Shown piece by piece: positions 1-8,277 of a stretch of DNA of 64,000 bases; the first letter of the stretch is position 1, and every line of letters begins with the position of its first letter. The DNA comes from Longimicrobium sp. (GTDB lineage: Bacteria > Gemmatimonadota > Gemmatimonadetes > Longimicrobiales > Longimicrobiaceae): contig NZ_DATIND010000140.1 in the NCBI RefSeq assembly GCF_035474595.1, positions 1 to 64,000 on the forward strand, in the 5' to 3' direction. The notes under the pieces are model-generated. The model searched no databases, was not told the origin of the DNA, and saw only the letters and a program-made list of their open reading frames with translations. Both the position numbers and the translations under genes were made by a program.

Positions 1-2095
1 CCCCGGCCTCGCGCCCGGCGCTGGTGGGGAGGGACGCCAGCAGCATGGCGCCGACGATCTGCTCCAGGTGACGGTGCGCGATCTCGGGGATCGCGTAGCG
101 GAAGGAGATCACCTCCCCCTGCTCCGTCACCCGGATTCGCCCGTTGACCGCGATCGGCGGCATGGCGAGGATCGCCTGGTTCGCCCGCCCGCCGCCGCGC
201 CCCACCGTGCCCCCGCGGCCGTGGAAGAGGCGGAAGTCCACCCCGTGCGCCTGGCAGACCTCGCCGAGCCGCCGCTGGGCCTTGTGGAGCGCCCAGTTCG
301 CCATCCAGTACCCCCCGTCCTTGTTGGAGTCGGAATACCCCAGCATCACCTCCTGCCGCCGCCCCCAGCTGTCCAGCAGCCGCGCGTAGTCGGCGCGCGT
401 CCACAGCTCGCGGCAGATCTCCGGGCAGGCGCGCAGGTCGTCGATGGACTCGAAGAGCGGCACCGGCATCACCCCCGGATCCTCCCCCTCCGCGGCCACG
501 CGCACGCCGCACGCCTCGGCCAGGCGCGCGACGGTGAGCACGTCGTCGACCGACGTCGCCCCGCTGATGACGTAGGTCTGGATGGCCTCGGGGGGATAGC
601 GGCGCTTCAGGTCGGCCACGGCGCGCATCGTGTCCAGCACCGCGCGCGTCTCGTCGGAGGGGGGATCGGGGAGCGTTCCCGCATCTCCCGCAACGCCCAG
701 CAGCTCCTCGCGCGCTTTCGCGTGGAGGCGCGCATGCTGGCGGACGTCGAGGGTGTGGAGATGGAACCCGAAGGTCTCGACCTGCCGCAGCAGCGGGTCG
801 ATGAGGAGCTCGGCGAGGCGGCCGCCGCGGTTCTCGGCCAGGGATTCGCGGACGAGCGCGAGGTCCGCCGCGAAGTCCGCCGCTGACGCGTAGGCGAGGG
901 CGTGATGCGGGTCGTCGCGCGCGAAGCGGAGGCGCGCGCCCACGTAGCCCAGGAAGCGGCGGTACAGCTCGGTCTGCGAGCGCCGCTCGGGGACGGGGTC
1001 CAGCGTGGCGCTGGTCTCGGCGTACCGCTCCAGCGCCGCGGCCAGCGCGGGGGAGACGGGCGTCTGCAGCGTGGAGGTGCTGAGCCGCTCCACCAGCTGC
1101 TCCAGCGCCCTGACGTAGCGGTCGAGGATGGTCTCGCGCGCGGCCTGCAGCGCGGCGCGGGTGACCTCGGGGGTCACGTACGGGTTGCCGTCGCGGTCGC
1201 CGCCGATCCAGCTGCCGAAGCGGACGACCGGCGGGAGCGACGCGGCCGCCGGTGCATCGCCATACTCCGCGCGGAAGCCGTCCGCCAGCTCGGCGTACAG
1301 GCCGGGGACGGTCTCGATCAGCACGCGGCGATAGTAGTCCAGCCCCATCTGGATCTCGTCGCGCACGCTCGGCCGGCTGCGGCGCACCTCGTCGGTCTGC
1401 CAGAGCGCGGTGATCTCGGCGGTGATCGCCTCCTCCTGCCGCGCGGCCTCGCGGTCCGTGAGCGGCAGCCGGTCGATGCGCGCCAGTGCGCGGGCGATGC
1501 GGGCGCGCTTGAACAGCACCGTGCGGCGCGACACCTCGGTCGGGTGCGCGGTGAAGACGGGGATGACGGCGACCTCGGCCAGCCGCGCGAGCACCTCGTC
1601 AGGCCCGAGCCCGGCCTGGCGCAGGCGGAGGAGGGTGCCGCGGAAGGTGCCGGGCTGCGGCGGAAGCTCGGCGTGGATCTCGGCGGCGCGGCGGCGGCGG
1701 GCGCGGTGCGCGGTCTCGGCCAGGTTGGTGAGCTCGAAGTAGATGGAGAACGCCTTGGTGAGCCCGTACGCCTGCTCCACGTCCAGCGCGGCGACGATGG
1801 CCGAGGCGCGGTCCATCCCCGCGTCCGAAAGCGCGGGGGGCGACGGGTCGCGGCCGGCGGACTCGCCGCGGCCCTCTATCAGCAGCCCGCGCAGCTCCTC
1901 GACCGCGGCGTAGAGCGCGTCGCCCTCCTGCTCGCGCAGCACGCGCCCCAGCAGGATGCCGAGCGAGCGCACGTCGCGGCGCAGCGGCGCCTCCTTCGTG
2001 GCCGCGTCCTCCGTCACCAGCTCCGCCAGCCGCTCCTCCTGCGACGGCGCGCGCCAGAGCGGCCCGTCGCCCGTCCCCACCTTCACGTCGTCCAC
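1..2095 (-). CDS. ppc: phosphoenolpyruvate carboxylase (C-terminus cut by window edge)
   Basis: Cytosolic anaplerotic enzyme making oxaloacetate from phosphoenolpyruvate and bicarbonate. About 698 codons are inside the window, running off the left edge, against roughly 900 for the family. The reading shows TAHPTEVSRRTVLFKR with the catalytic His near residue 184, then LGYSDSNKD and FHGRGGTVGRGGG (about residues 580-640), the family signatures. The N-terminal LRRDVRSLGILLG stretch is also typical but sits about 35 residues further in than in E. coli. I chose GTG at 2095 because GAGAGG lies just upstream; GTG at 2086 is the alternative. No allosteric feature can be judged because the C-terminus is missing. 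Confidence 0.95.
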   Translation of the reverse strand, partial: MDDVKVGTGDGPLWRAPSQEERLAELVTEDAATKEAPLRRDVRSLGILLGRVLREQEGDALYAAVEELRGLLIEGRGESAGRDPSPPALSDAGMDRASAIVAALDVEQAYGLTKAFSIYFELTNLAETAHRARRRRAAEIHAELPPQPGTFRGTLLRLRQAGLGPDEVLARLAEVAVIPVFTAHPTEVSRRTVLFKRARIARALARIDRLPLTDREAARQEEAITAEITALWQTDEVRRSRPSVRDEIQMGLDYYRRVLIETVPGLYAELADGFRAEYGDAPAAASLPPVVRFGSWIGGDRDGNPYVTPEVTRAALQAARETILDRYVRALEQLVERLSTSTLQTPVSPALAAALERYAETSATLDPVPERRSQTELYRRFLGYVGARLRFARDDPHHALAYASAADFAADLALVRESLAENRGGRLAELLIDPLLRQVETFGFHLHTLDVRQHARLHAKAREELLGVAGDAGTLPDPPSDETRAVLDTMRAVADLKRRYPPEAIQTYVISGATSVDDVLTVARLAEACGVRVAAEGEDPGVMPVPLFESIDDLRACPEICRELWTRADYARLLDSWGRRQEVMLGYSDSNKDGGYWMANWALHKAQRRLGEVCQAHGVDFRLFHGRGGTVGRGGGRANQAILAMPPIAVNGRIRVTEQGEVISFRYAIPEIAHRHLEQIVGAMLLASLPTSAGREAG

Positions 2096-2182
2096 TCGTC
2101 CTCTCGTCGTCGTCTGGTCCGTTCCGGAAGAGTAGACGCGTGCGGACGCCGCCGCCATCCGCGTCCCCTCGGCATCGCTGCA

Positions 2183-2252
2183 TCTCACGCGGAGACGCGG
2201 AGGCGCGGAGGTGCGTGCCCGGCCACTTCCGCGTCTCCGCGTCTCCGCGCGA
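2183..2252. repeat. CGGAG hairpin repeat, copy 1
   Basis: Intergenic imperfect palindrome. The left arm is tctcacgcggagacgcggag and the right arm reads back as ccgcgtctccgcg. Similar copies lie at 4737-4805, 54320-54395 and 57621-57694, all between genes. Confidence 0.75.
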
Positions 2253-2273
2253 CACCTGCTCCGCCGGAGCCGC

Positions 2274-2471
2274 TCAGCAGAGGCAGGTGAGCGCGGGGAT
2301 GGTGTTGCACAGCGGGCCCTTGCAGGTCGGCTCGTCGAGCGTGCAGGCGTAGGGGCACGACGGGCCGCTGGCGTCGTCGTGTGCCCGCACGGTGCCGCGC
2401 TCGTGCGCCGCGGCGCGGGTCGCGAACGACTCGACGCGGAGCTGGTCCGGGTTCAGGCGGATCTTTCTCAT
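2274..2471 (-). CDS. Cys-rich peptide with pinensin-type leader (candidate RiPP precursor)
   Basis: 65 residues, started at the ATG preceded by GGAGG with 8-nt spacing. The N-terminal half, MRKIRLNPDQLRVESFAT then GTV, resembles the leader of pinensin-family lanthipeptides (K-hydrophobic-x-L-x-V-x-SFAT). The C-terminal 30 residues hold six Cys (39, 43, 50, 55, 63, 65) plus several Ser/Thr, ending in LTCLC. A second peptide with the same leader type is at 7566-7772. No lanthionine synthetase or transporter is visible nearby, so modification would have to be done by enzymes encoded elsewhere. The leader match is by eye; whether the core is lanthionine- or disulfide-linked is unknown. Confidence 0.7.
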   Translation of the reverse strand: MRKIRLNPDQLRVESFATRAAAHERGTVRAHDDASGPSCPYACTLDEPTCKGPLCNTIPALTCLC

Positions 2472-2631
2472 CGTCACGGCCTCCCGCTGGAGTGATGCAG
2501 GGCCGTCCGCGGCGAGCGCGGACGTGGGGGGCGCCCGCGCCGCGAGTCCCGTGCCGCACAAACAGGCGTCGCCGCGGCCGAAGCTCTATCAGAGATCGGT
2601 CGTGCGCGCCGATGCCGCGGAGTGAGCGGAT

Positions 2632-2689
2632 CAGCCTCGCGCAGTTTGCGAGGCTTTCCGTAGTTGTTGCTGCGACTTCAGTCGCCGGT
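2632..2689. repeat. 58-bp two-hairpin repeat, copy 1
   Basis: Begins cagcctcgcgcagtttgcga. It contains two stem-loops: agcctcgc/gcgaggct with a 7-nt loop, and gcgac/gtcgc with a ttca loop. A copy differing at two or three positions lies at 10225-10282. Confidence 0.8.
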
Positions 2690-2740
2690 AACCGGCGCGC
2701 GGAGACCCAGCGTTGGGCCGCCCGCGTGAGACACCCGCCG

Positions 2741-3208
2741 TTAGTGCCTGGTGGTGATGAGGATCACCCCGTTGGCGCCGCGGACGCCGTAGAACGCGGT
2801 CTCGCCCGGGTCCTTCAGCACCTCGATGCGGTCGATGTCGTGCGGGTCCAGCCAGGTGAGCGCGCCGCCCGGCTCCGCGTGCACCGTGCTGCCGTCCACC
2901 ACGTACAGCGGCTCCTCGCTCGCGCTCAGCGACGTCCGCCCGCGGATGCGCACCGAGATCCCGCCGGTCGGGAGCACCGTCACCTGCACCCCCGCCACCC
3001 GGCCGCGAAGCAGCTCCTCCGCGCGGACCACGCGCGCGTCCCGTGCCTCGTCGCCGTCGACCTGCGCGTGGCCGGTGGCCACGGGGCCCGGTGGATAAGG
3101 CTCAACCGGCTCGGGCGCCGGGTCGCCGGGGCGGGGCCCGCGGCAGGCCAGGGCCCAGAGCGCGAGCGCCATCGCGGCGCCGCGGACGAGACGTGACGGT
3201 GTGGCCAT
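2741..3208 (-). CDS. stand-alone TonB-receptor plug-like lipoprotein
   Basis: 155 residues. ATG at 3208 is chosen because GGAGGT precedes it and a short hydrophobic signal with a lipobox-like ALAC follows (Cys22). The rest of the chain is a single plug-type domain like the N-terminus of SusC/RagA TonB-dependent receptors: ELLRGRVAGVQV, ISVRIRGRTSLSASEEPLYV, VDG, then IDRIEVLKDPGETAFYGVRG and ANGVILITTR. No barrel follows; the gene ends immediately after the ITTR motif. The plug motifs are plain; the role as a free lipidated plug is unknown. It could be a periplasmic or secreted decoy or adaptor for SusC-like systems. Confidence 0.8.
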   Translation of the reverse strand: MATPSRLVRGAAMALALWALACRGPRPGDPAPEPVEPYPPGPVATGHAQVDGDEARDARVVRAEELLRGRVAGVQVTVLPTGGISVRIRGRTSLSASEEPLYVVDGSTVHAEPGGALTWLDPHDIDRIEVLKDPGETAFYGVRGANGVILITTRH

Positions 3209-3299
3209 GGTCCACCTCCCGGTTCCCTCGGGCAGCTCATCCCCCGACGAATGGTGTATCAAGGCACGGGCGAGTACCAGCCCGGTGTTGGCATCTCCC

Positions 3300-3629
3300 T
3301 CACCACTTGTGGAAGACGACGAACACGGCCGCGATGATCAGCACGAACCCCGCCGCGTAGTTCCAGCGGAACTCCTCGCGCAGGTACAGCACGGAAAAGA
3401 CGGCGAAGACGACGAGCGAGATCACCTCCTGCAGCGTCTTCAGCTCGGCCGCGGTGAAGCGGCCGTAGCCGAAGCGGTTCGCGGGCACCTGGAAGCAGTA
3501 CTCGAAGAACGCGATCCCCCAGCTCAGCAGGATGGTGGTGAACAGCGGCACGCCGCGGTGGCGCAGGTGGCCGTACCAGGCGTACGTCATGAAGACGTTG
3601 GAGATGGTCAGCAGCAGAACGGTCGTCAT
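3300..3629 (-). CDS. DUF486 / small DMT-like membrane protein
   Basis: 109 residues with four predicted membrane segments (about residues 2-20, 27-45, 63-80, 88-106). It matches the DUF486 family in size and in the FNVFMTYAWYGHL-like opening (here SNVFMTYAWYGHLRH) and the family GYGRFT-LQEVISL motifs. ATG at 3629 gives the standard family length; a longer in-frame extension upstream is not supported by a ribosome site. Its substrate, if it is a transporter, is unknown. It is transcribed away from the HD-GYP gene at 3869, leaving a shared 240-bp promoter region. Confidence 0.85.
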   Translation of the reverse strand: MTTVLLLTISNVFMTYAWYGHLRHRGVPLFTTILLSWGIAFFEYCFQVPANRFGYGRFTAAELKTLQEVISLVVFAVFSVLYLREEFRWNYAAGFVLIIAAVFVVFHKW

Positions 3630-3868
3630 CCCTCGGGCTCCGGATTTCGCGTGGCTCTGACGGGTCGCGGCACGATCCAGCCGCGGCCGTCTCCATGCAA
3701 GATGCCGCTCCATCCACGTCTCACCCGGTCGCTCCATGCGCCGCGTCGGGGAGGGACCGCCGCCGCCGTGGTGCCGCCGGCGCGGAACCCGAAGCCGTGG
3801 CGTACGTTGTGCAAGCTGCGCCCGCCCCTGACGATGCGGAAACCCGCTGACCACCCGGGCGGACTACA

Positions 3869-4657
3869 ATGGCGAAGCTGGAGATCGAGAAGGATACCCT
3901 GACGCTCACCGGAGCGGCGGTCGCGTCCGCCACGCTGGTGGGGCTGGCGTGGCTGATGGACGCCCTGCGGCGCGACCGCTGGGCGCGGCAGATGCACCGC
4001 AAGCTGGTGGACCTGCTGCTGAACGCGCTTACCGCCGACGACCCCGTCACCGCGCGCCACAGCCGGCGCGTGGCCGACCTCACCTCGGTGCTGGCCGGGG
4101 CGTGCGGCGGGCTCTCGCGCCCGGAGCTGGCCACGCTGCGCGTGGCCGCGCTGCTGCACGACATGGGCAAGATCGACGACCGCTTCTTCCTGATCGTGCA
4201 CTCGCGCAAGCGGCTGTCCGAAGAGCAGCGGGCCGAGATCAAGCACCACCCGCACCTGAGCGCCACCATCCTCCAGCCGCTGGAGGAGATGCACCCCGGC
4301 ATCCAGAAGATCGTCAGCAGCCACCACGAGTGCTGGGACGGCAGCGGGTATCCGTGCGGCATCGGCGGGCACGAGATCCCGCTGGCGGCGCGCATCATCG
4401 CCGTGGCCGACGTGTTCGACGCGATGACGCAGCCGCGCAAGTACAAGGGGCCCATGCCGGTGGAGGAGGCGCTGGAGAAGCTGGACGAGGGCGCCGGCCA
4501 CCAGTTCGACCCGCGCCTGGTGGCGCTGGTGGAGAGCGGCCCGGTGCTGGCCCAGTGGACCCAGATCGCCCTGCAGGGCCAGCGCGACGAGCAGGACCAC
4601 CTGGAGAATCCCAACCCCACCGAGCGCGCCATCGAGCACGTGGCCGCGGAGGTGTAG
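3869..4657 (+). CDS. HD-GYP domain phosphodiesterase, membrane-anchored
   Basis: 262 residues, one N-terminal membrane segment (about 13-31) followed by an HD-GYP domain. The HD pair is LLHDMGKID (His97-Asp98). Downstream come HHPHLSA, HHE (152-154) and DGSGYP (157-162), the hallmarks of cyclic-di-GMP phosphodiesterases, and ADVFDAMT. All metal-binding His/Asp residues expected for activity look present. There is no receiver or sensor domain beyond the short N-terminus. Cleavage of c-di-GMP is inferred from the family. Confidence 0.9.
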   Translation: MAKLEIEKDTLTLTGAAVASATLVGLAWLMDALRRDRWARQMHRKLVDLLLNALTADDPVTARHSRRVADLTSVLAGACGGLSRPELATLRVAALLHDMGKIDDRFFLIVHSRKRLSEEQRAEIKHHPHLSATILQPLEEMHPGIQKIVSSHHECWDGSGYPCGIGGHEIPLAARIIAVADVFDAMTQPRKYKGPMPVEEALEKLDEGAGHQFDPRLVALVESGPVLAQWTQIALQGQRDEQDHLENPNPTERAIEHVAAEV

Positions 4658-4736
4658 AGCGGAAGCACGAAAAGTACGGGAGTACGATCGGGACTCGGGC
4701 TGAAAAATGGATCCACCCGTCCCTCGAATCTCGTGC

Positions 4737-4805
4737 GATCCCGCGCGGAGACGCGGATGGAGATGGACAGGACCTCCGTGTCTCCGCGGGCTCCGCGTGA
4801 GATCC
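4737..4805. repeat. CGGAG hairpin repeat, copy 2
   Basis: Palindromic element gcgcggagacgcgg ... ctccgcgtgagatcc in the 295-bp gap between the HD-GYP gene and the next gene. I see no other feature in this gap. Confidence 0.65.
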
Positions 4806-4951
4806 AGCCTCGCCCGGCCGCGCGCCATGATTCCCCGTGCGCGGACCCCGGCGGCGATTTCATTGCACTTGCGTTGCGGCGCATTATCGTGGGATGCACT
4901 TGCATCGCCTTTCATCTCCCGCGCTCCTCCCCACCTTCCCGGATCGATCCC

Positions 4952-5458
4952 ATGGACCGCATCGACCTTCCGCTGATCGCCGGCGATCCATCGCTCGCCG
5001 AGGTGTTCGGGCGCATGGCGTCCACCGGCGTGCACGCCGTCATCGTCGCCGCGCCCGGCCGCGAGCCGGTGCTGGTGACGAATCTCGACGTGGACGAGGG
5101 GATCGAGCAGGGGCTGGACCGCGTGGACCAGATCTCCAGCTTCCCGCTGCACGTGGTCAACGCCGAGGTGGAGGACTGGCAGGCGGTGCTGGACGAAGCC
5201 GGTTCCAGCTACGGCATCGATGTGGCCGGGTGGCGCGGAGGGGACGATGCGGAGGACAAGGGCGACGACGGCGACGTGGTGGCCTCGCCCACCCTCGCGC
5301 CTCGCGACCTGGACGCGATGGTGACGATCGTGACGCGGCACGAGACCCTGGCCCACGATATCCGCAGCTCGGGCGAGGTGTGCCGCTGCCGCAACCTCCA
5401 CCGCGCGCCGAAGGGCAGGCCGTGCCCGATCTGCAGCACGCGCGTGCGCTGCGCCTGA
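4952..5458 (+). CDS. hypothetical protein with C-terminal Cys cluster
   Basis: 168 residues from the ATG at 4952. The first 60 residues (LIAGDPSLAEVFGRMASTGV, HAVIVAAPGREPVLVTN) look like a CBS-type fold, which is a weak by-eye match. The C-terminus has a compact Cys pattern, C-x-C-x12-C-x2-C-x4-C, ending CPICSTRVRC, which suggests a small zinc-binding ribbon. It lies 13 bp before the next gene and is probably cotranscribed with the two membrane proteins that follow. Function unknown. Confidence 0.75.
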   Translation: MDRIDLPLIAGDPSLAEVFGRMASTGVHAVIVAAPGREPVLVTNLDVDEGIEQGLDRVDQISSFPLHVVNAEVEDWQAVLDEAGSSYGIDVAGWRGGDDAEDKGDDGDVVASPTLAPRDLDAMVTIVTRHETLAHDIRSSGEVCRCRNLHRAPKGRPCPICSTRVRCA

Positions 5459-5471
5459 GCGGGGGCCCGGG

Positions 5472-6884
5472 ATGATCGCCGGCCTCGGCAGCATCATCGA
5501 CCGCGTCGCGGGGCTGTTCGGGAAGACGTACCTTCTCGCCGGCTTCTTTCCCGTCCTGCTCCTGGCCGCGGTGTCGCTGATCGCGGGCCACGACAGCTCC
5601 GAGTGGATCTACCGCCAGGTCGAGGCCTTCCGCGCGATGGACGCGGGGCGGCAGGCGCTGGCCTCGGGCGCGCTGCTGGTGGTCGTGGCGATGATGGGGT
5701 TCGTCTTCTGGAGCGCCAACCCGTGGTGGCGCGCGCTCCTGCAGGGCACCGCGCTCCCCGGCTTCCTCCGCCGGTGGATGTCGCGGGACCAGCAGCGCCA
5801 GCTGGAAAAGCTGGAGGCGGACGTGGAGCGGAGCGAGCTCCGCGTCTTCGCCTTCCGCATCGCCTTCCCGGACGCCGAGCCCGAGCCGGAGCCCGATCCC
5901 GAGCCGGCCCTCCCACAGGCGCCCGCCCCGCCGCAGTCCGTCTTCGCCCGGCTCGCGCGCTGGCTGTTCGGCCCGCCGGCATCCCCCCCTCCCGCCGTCC
6001 TTCCCGCGGCCGTCACGGCCGGAGGTGGGGATGGAGATGGAGATGGGGATGGAGACGCGCTCCCGTGGCAGAAGCGCCTCAGCCGGGCCCGCGCGGAGGG
6101 GGATGCGAAGACGGGCGTCGCCCCGGTGGCGCCGTCGGCCGCGCTGCGGAAGCAGTACGACGCCGTCCGGGCCCGCATCCGCGGGCTGAAGCCGGTGGAG
6201 GCGGCGGAGCTGGACGGCCTGTGCGCGAAGCTCGAGAAGGAGCTCGCCCTTGCGCCCGTGGCCCCGCAGAAGGAGCTGGACAACCTCCAGGTCGGGTTCT
6301 CGCGGCTGGCCGCGCTGGCCCGCGCGCGCGCCGAGAACGAGTACAGCCGCACGCTCTCGGTGCGGCGGATGCGCTTTCCGCTGGACCTTGCCGCGGTGGG
6401 GCCCACACGCATGGCCAACGTGGCCGAGCTGTACCGCGATCACGCGCTCTCGCGCTACCAGCTCGACCCCGAGCTGATGTGGCTGCAGCTCCAGCACTCG
6501 GCCGCCAAGGACGAGCACTTCCGCCCCATCCTGGAGGAGGCGCGGCTGAAGCTCGACGTCTCGGTGGCGCTGGCGATGGCGTGCGGAGTGGCGTCGCTCT
6601 GGACGCTCTGGCTGGGGTTCAGGGGCCACAGCATCGCCGTTCTGCTGCTGACGGGCCTGGGTTTTCCCCTTGCGGCGCTCCTCTTCTACCGCGCCACCAT
6701 CACCAACCTGCGCGTGTACGGCGAGGCAGTCACGGCCACGGTGCAGCTCTTCCGCTTCGACGTGCTGAAGGCGCTGCACCTCCCCCTCCCCGCCGATTCG
6801 GAGGCGGAGCGGCGGCTGTGGGAGACGCTGACCCTCACCGACCAGCTGCTGGACGACGGGAGGGTGACCTATGTTCACCCCTAG
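5472..6884 (+). CDS. hypothetical four-segment membrane protein
   Basis: 470 residues. Two membrane segments near the N-terminus (about 17-38 and 58-76) are followed by a large polar region rich in Pro/Glu (PEPEPDPEPA) and Ala, then two C-terminal membrane segments (about 360-380 and 386-404). I recognise no catalytic motif. The start follows the previous stop by 13 bp, and the 3' end overlaps the next gene by 14 bp, so translational coupling is likely. The N-terminal FGKTYLLAGFFPVLLL wording is typical of uncharacterised envelope proteins. Confidence 0.8.
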   Translation: MIAGLGSIIDRVAGLFGKTYLLAGFFPVLLLAAVSLIAGHDSSEWIYRQVEAFRAMDAGRQALASGALLVVVAMMGFVFWSANPWWRALLQGTALPGFLRRWMSRDQQRQLEKLEADVERSELRVFAFRIAFPDAEPEPEPDPEPALPQAPAPPQSVFARLARWLFGPPASPPPAVLPAAVTAGGGDGDGDGDGDALPWQKRLSRARAEGDAKTGVAPVAPSAALRKQYDAVRARIRGLKPVEAAELDGLCAKLEKELALAPVAPQKELDNLQVGFSRLAALARARAENEYSRTLSVRRMRFPLDLAAVGPTRMANVAELYRDHALSRYQLDPELMWLQLQHSAAKDEHFRPILEEARLKLDVSVALAMACGVASLWTLWLGFRGHSIAVLLLTGLGFPLAALLFYRATITNLRVYGEAVTATVQLFRFDVLKALHLPLPADSEAERRLWETLTLTDQLLDDGRVTYVHP

Positions 6885-7464
6885 GCTCGCCGCCTGGCTG
6901 CTGGGCGCCGCGTACGCCGTGCTGCTCGCGCGGGCCGGGATCGCCGTCGGCCGCCGCGGCGAGGCGCCGTGGACGCGCCGCGAGCCCGCCGAGTGGACCG
7001 CCGCGCGCGACCTGGCCGCGCTGGCGCAGCTCGACTCGGCCGACCTGGCGCCGCCGGACGACAGCGCGCGGAAGAAGCTCCCCGACCGCGCGGCGCTGGT
7101 CGGGCAGCACCTGGTGAAGCCCCGGCGAAAGGGCGCGCCCGTCACCCACGTGGACGTGGCGCCGTTCTCCACCGGCGAGCCGAGCCCCGGCACCGTGCGC
7201 ATCGTGCTGGCCGCGCGCGCGGACCAGTCGCCCGCGCTGGCGCTCGCGCGGCCGGGCGAGCGGCTGGCGCCGTGCATCGCCGCCGTCGCCGCCGCGAACG
7301 CGCCGCCCGCGTGGGACTGCAGGGCTGCGCCGTTCACCGTCGTGGCGCTGCACCGCAACTCGCCGCGCGCGGACTCCGTCTGGGCGGTGCTGGAATCCGC
7401 GGACGACGGGCTGGCCGCGCGCTTCGCCGGCGCCACCAGCCGCATGCTGATCCGCCGCCCGTAG
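6871..7464 (+). CDS. hypothetical membrane-anchored protein, coupled to upstream gene
   Basis: 197 residues with one N-terminal membrane segment or signal (about 6-23), then a soluble Ala/Arg-rich domain. It starts inside the last 14 bp of the preceding membrane protein gene, so the two are presumably made together. Two Cys (CIAAV, WDCRAA) could form a disulfide outside the cytoplasm. No family recognised. Confidence 0.75.
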   Translation: MFTPRLAAWLLGAAYAVLLARAGIAVGRRGEAPWTRREPAEWTAARDLAALAQLDSADLAPPDDSARKKLPDRAALVGQHLVKPRRKGAPVTHVDVAPFSTGEPSPGTVRIVLAARADQSPALALARPGERLAPCIAAVAAANAPPAWDCRAAPFTVVALHRNSPRADSVWAVLESADDGLAARFAGATSRMLIRRP

Positions 7465-7499
7465 GCGCGGCCGCGCAGCGATCCCCATTCCCCACGACC

Positions 7500-7538
7500 G
7501 ACGGCGGGGCACCCGGACCATCCGGGTGCCCCGCCGTC
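7500..7538. terminator. long perfect hairpin, bidirectional terminator
   Basis: An 18-bp perfect stem (gacggcggggcacccgga and its complement) with a cca loop, followed by tcttcg on the + side. It lies between convergent genes, the membrane operon on + and the peptide operon on -. Confidence 0.8.
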
Positions 7539-7565
7539 TTCGTCTCCCTGCATCTTCATCCCCCG

Positions 7566-7772
7566 TCAGCAGTTGCAGGGGTTCGTCTCCAGCGTGTCCA
7601 GGCAGACGATGCCGCACGACCACCACTCGGTGTCGGGGCAGATGAACGGGCTCTGCGTGGGGCCGGCCGTGGGCCTCGACATCCCGTGCACGGTCCCGGC
7701 GCCGCCCGGGGCATCGCCCGTGGCGAACGACTGCACGGCCAGGCTGTCGAGGTGGAGCGAGAGCTTCTTCAT
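7566..7772 (-). CDS. Cys-rich peptide with pinensin-type leader, second copy
   Basis: 68 residues. The leader MKKLSLHLDSLAVQSFATGD followed by GTV matches the peptide at 2274-2471 and the pinensin leader pattern. The C-terminal part has five Cys (45, 53, 57, 66, 68) and ends NPCNC, with WW in the middle. It is the second gene of a two-gene minus-strand unit; the defensin-like peptide gene ends only 30 bp upstream. No maturation enzyme is encoded in the window. The core is unrelated in sequence to that of the first copy, as expected for diversified precursors sharing one processing system. Confidence 0.75.
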   Translation of the reverse strand: MKKLSLHLDSLAVQSFATGDAPGGAGTVHGMSRPTAGPTQSPFICPDTEWWSCGIVCLDTLETNPCNC

Positions 7773-7802
7773 GGATTCTTGCGGGTGATGGGAAGATGCC
7801 GC

Positions 7803-8015
7803 TCAGTCGAAGCAGCGGCAGGCGCCGGTCGCGCAATCGCCGCCCGCGTGGCCGTGCGAAACGCAGATCGCGTCGCAGCGGTCCTCGCTGCACGACTTCG
7901 CGCCCGTGGTGGCGTCGCGGGTCGCGGCCAGCGCCTGCGCGGCGCCAAACGCCAGCGCGGCGGCCACGAGCGCGGGGAGCGCCCCGCGGCGGACGAGACG
8001 AGATGCACCGCTCAT
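7803..8015 (-). CDS. secreted defensin-like (CS-alpha-beta) peptide
   Basis: 70 residues, started at ATG 8015 with AGGAGG five nt upstream. Residues 1-30 form a signal peptide ending AQALA; a mature peptide of about 40 residues follows. Its six Cys are spaced C-x4-C-x3-C-x9-C-x4-C-x-C, with GGDC before the fourth Cys and CRC at the end. This is the arrangement of CS-alpha-beta defensins (CxxxC, GxC, CxC); the segment from the second Cys (CDAICVSHGHAGGDC) lines up with the same region of insect defensins and fungal plectasin. Bacterial defensin-like peptides are known but rare. Antimicrobial activity is inference. It is cotranscribed with the pinensin-leader peptide 30 bp downstream. Confidence 0.75.
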   Translation of the reverse strand: MSGASRLVRRGALPALVAAALAFGAAQALAATRDATTGAKSCSEDRCDAICVSHGHAGGDCATGACRCFD

Positions 8016-8277
8016 GATTGCCTCCTCGGCAGGGGTACGGGCCCGCCGCGGCCGGTCCGCCGCGCCGGGCATCCTCGTGAGCAGCAACATCGGCCCGCCG
8101 CATCCCCCATCCAACCACCCCGGTGCGAACCGTCGCCCCCGCGACACGGACCGATCCCTCCGCGTGGCGATCCGGGGAATCACCCGAGTGCGATCATCCT
8201 CCATCCCCCATCGCCATCCATCTTCCGGCGCGCTTCGGATGCGTCCGCGCCGCCCTCTCCCCGCGCCTTAGAGCGCT

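Noticed and set aside
1-2290. Long + strand frames over the first 2.3 kb
   Set aside because: They are antisense to phosphoenolpyruvate carboxylase, whose motifs are unmistakable on the minus strand.
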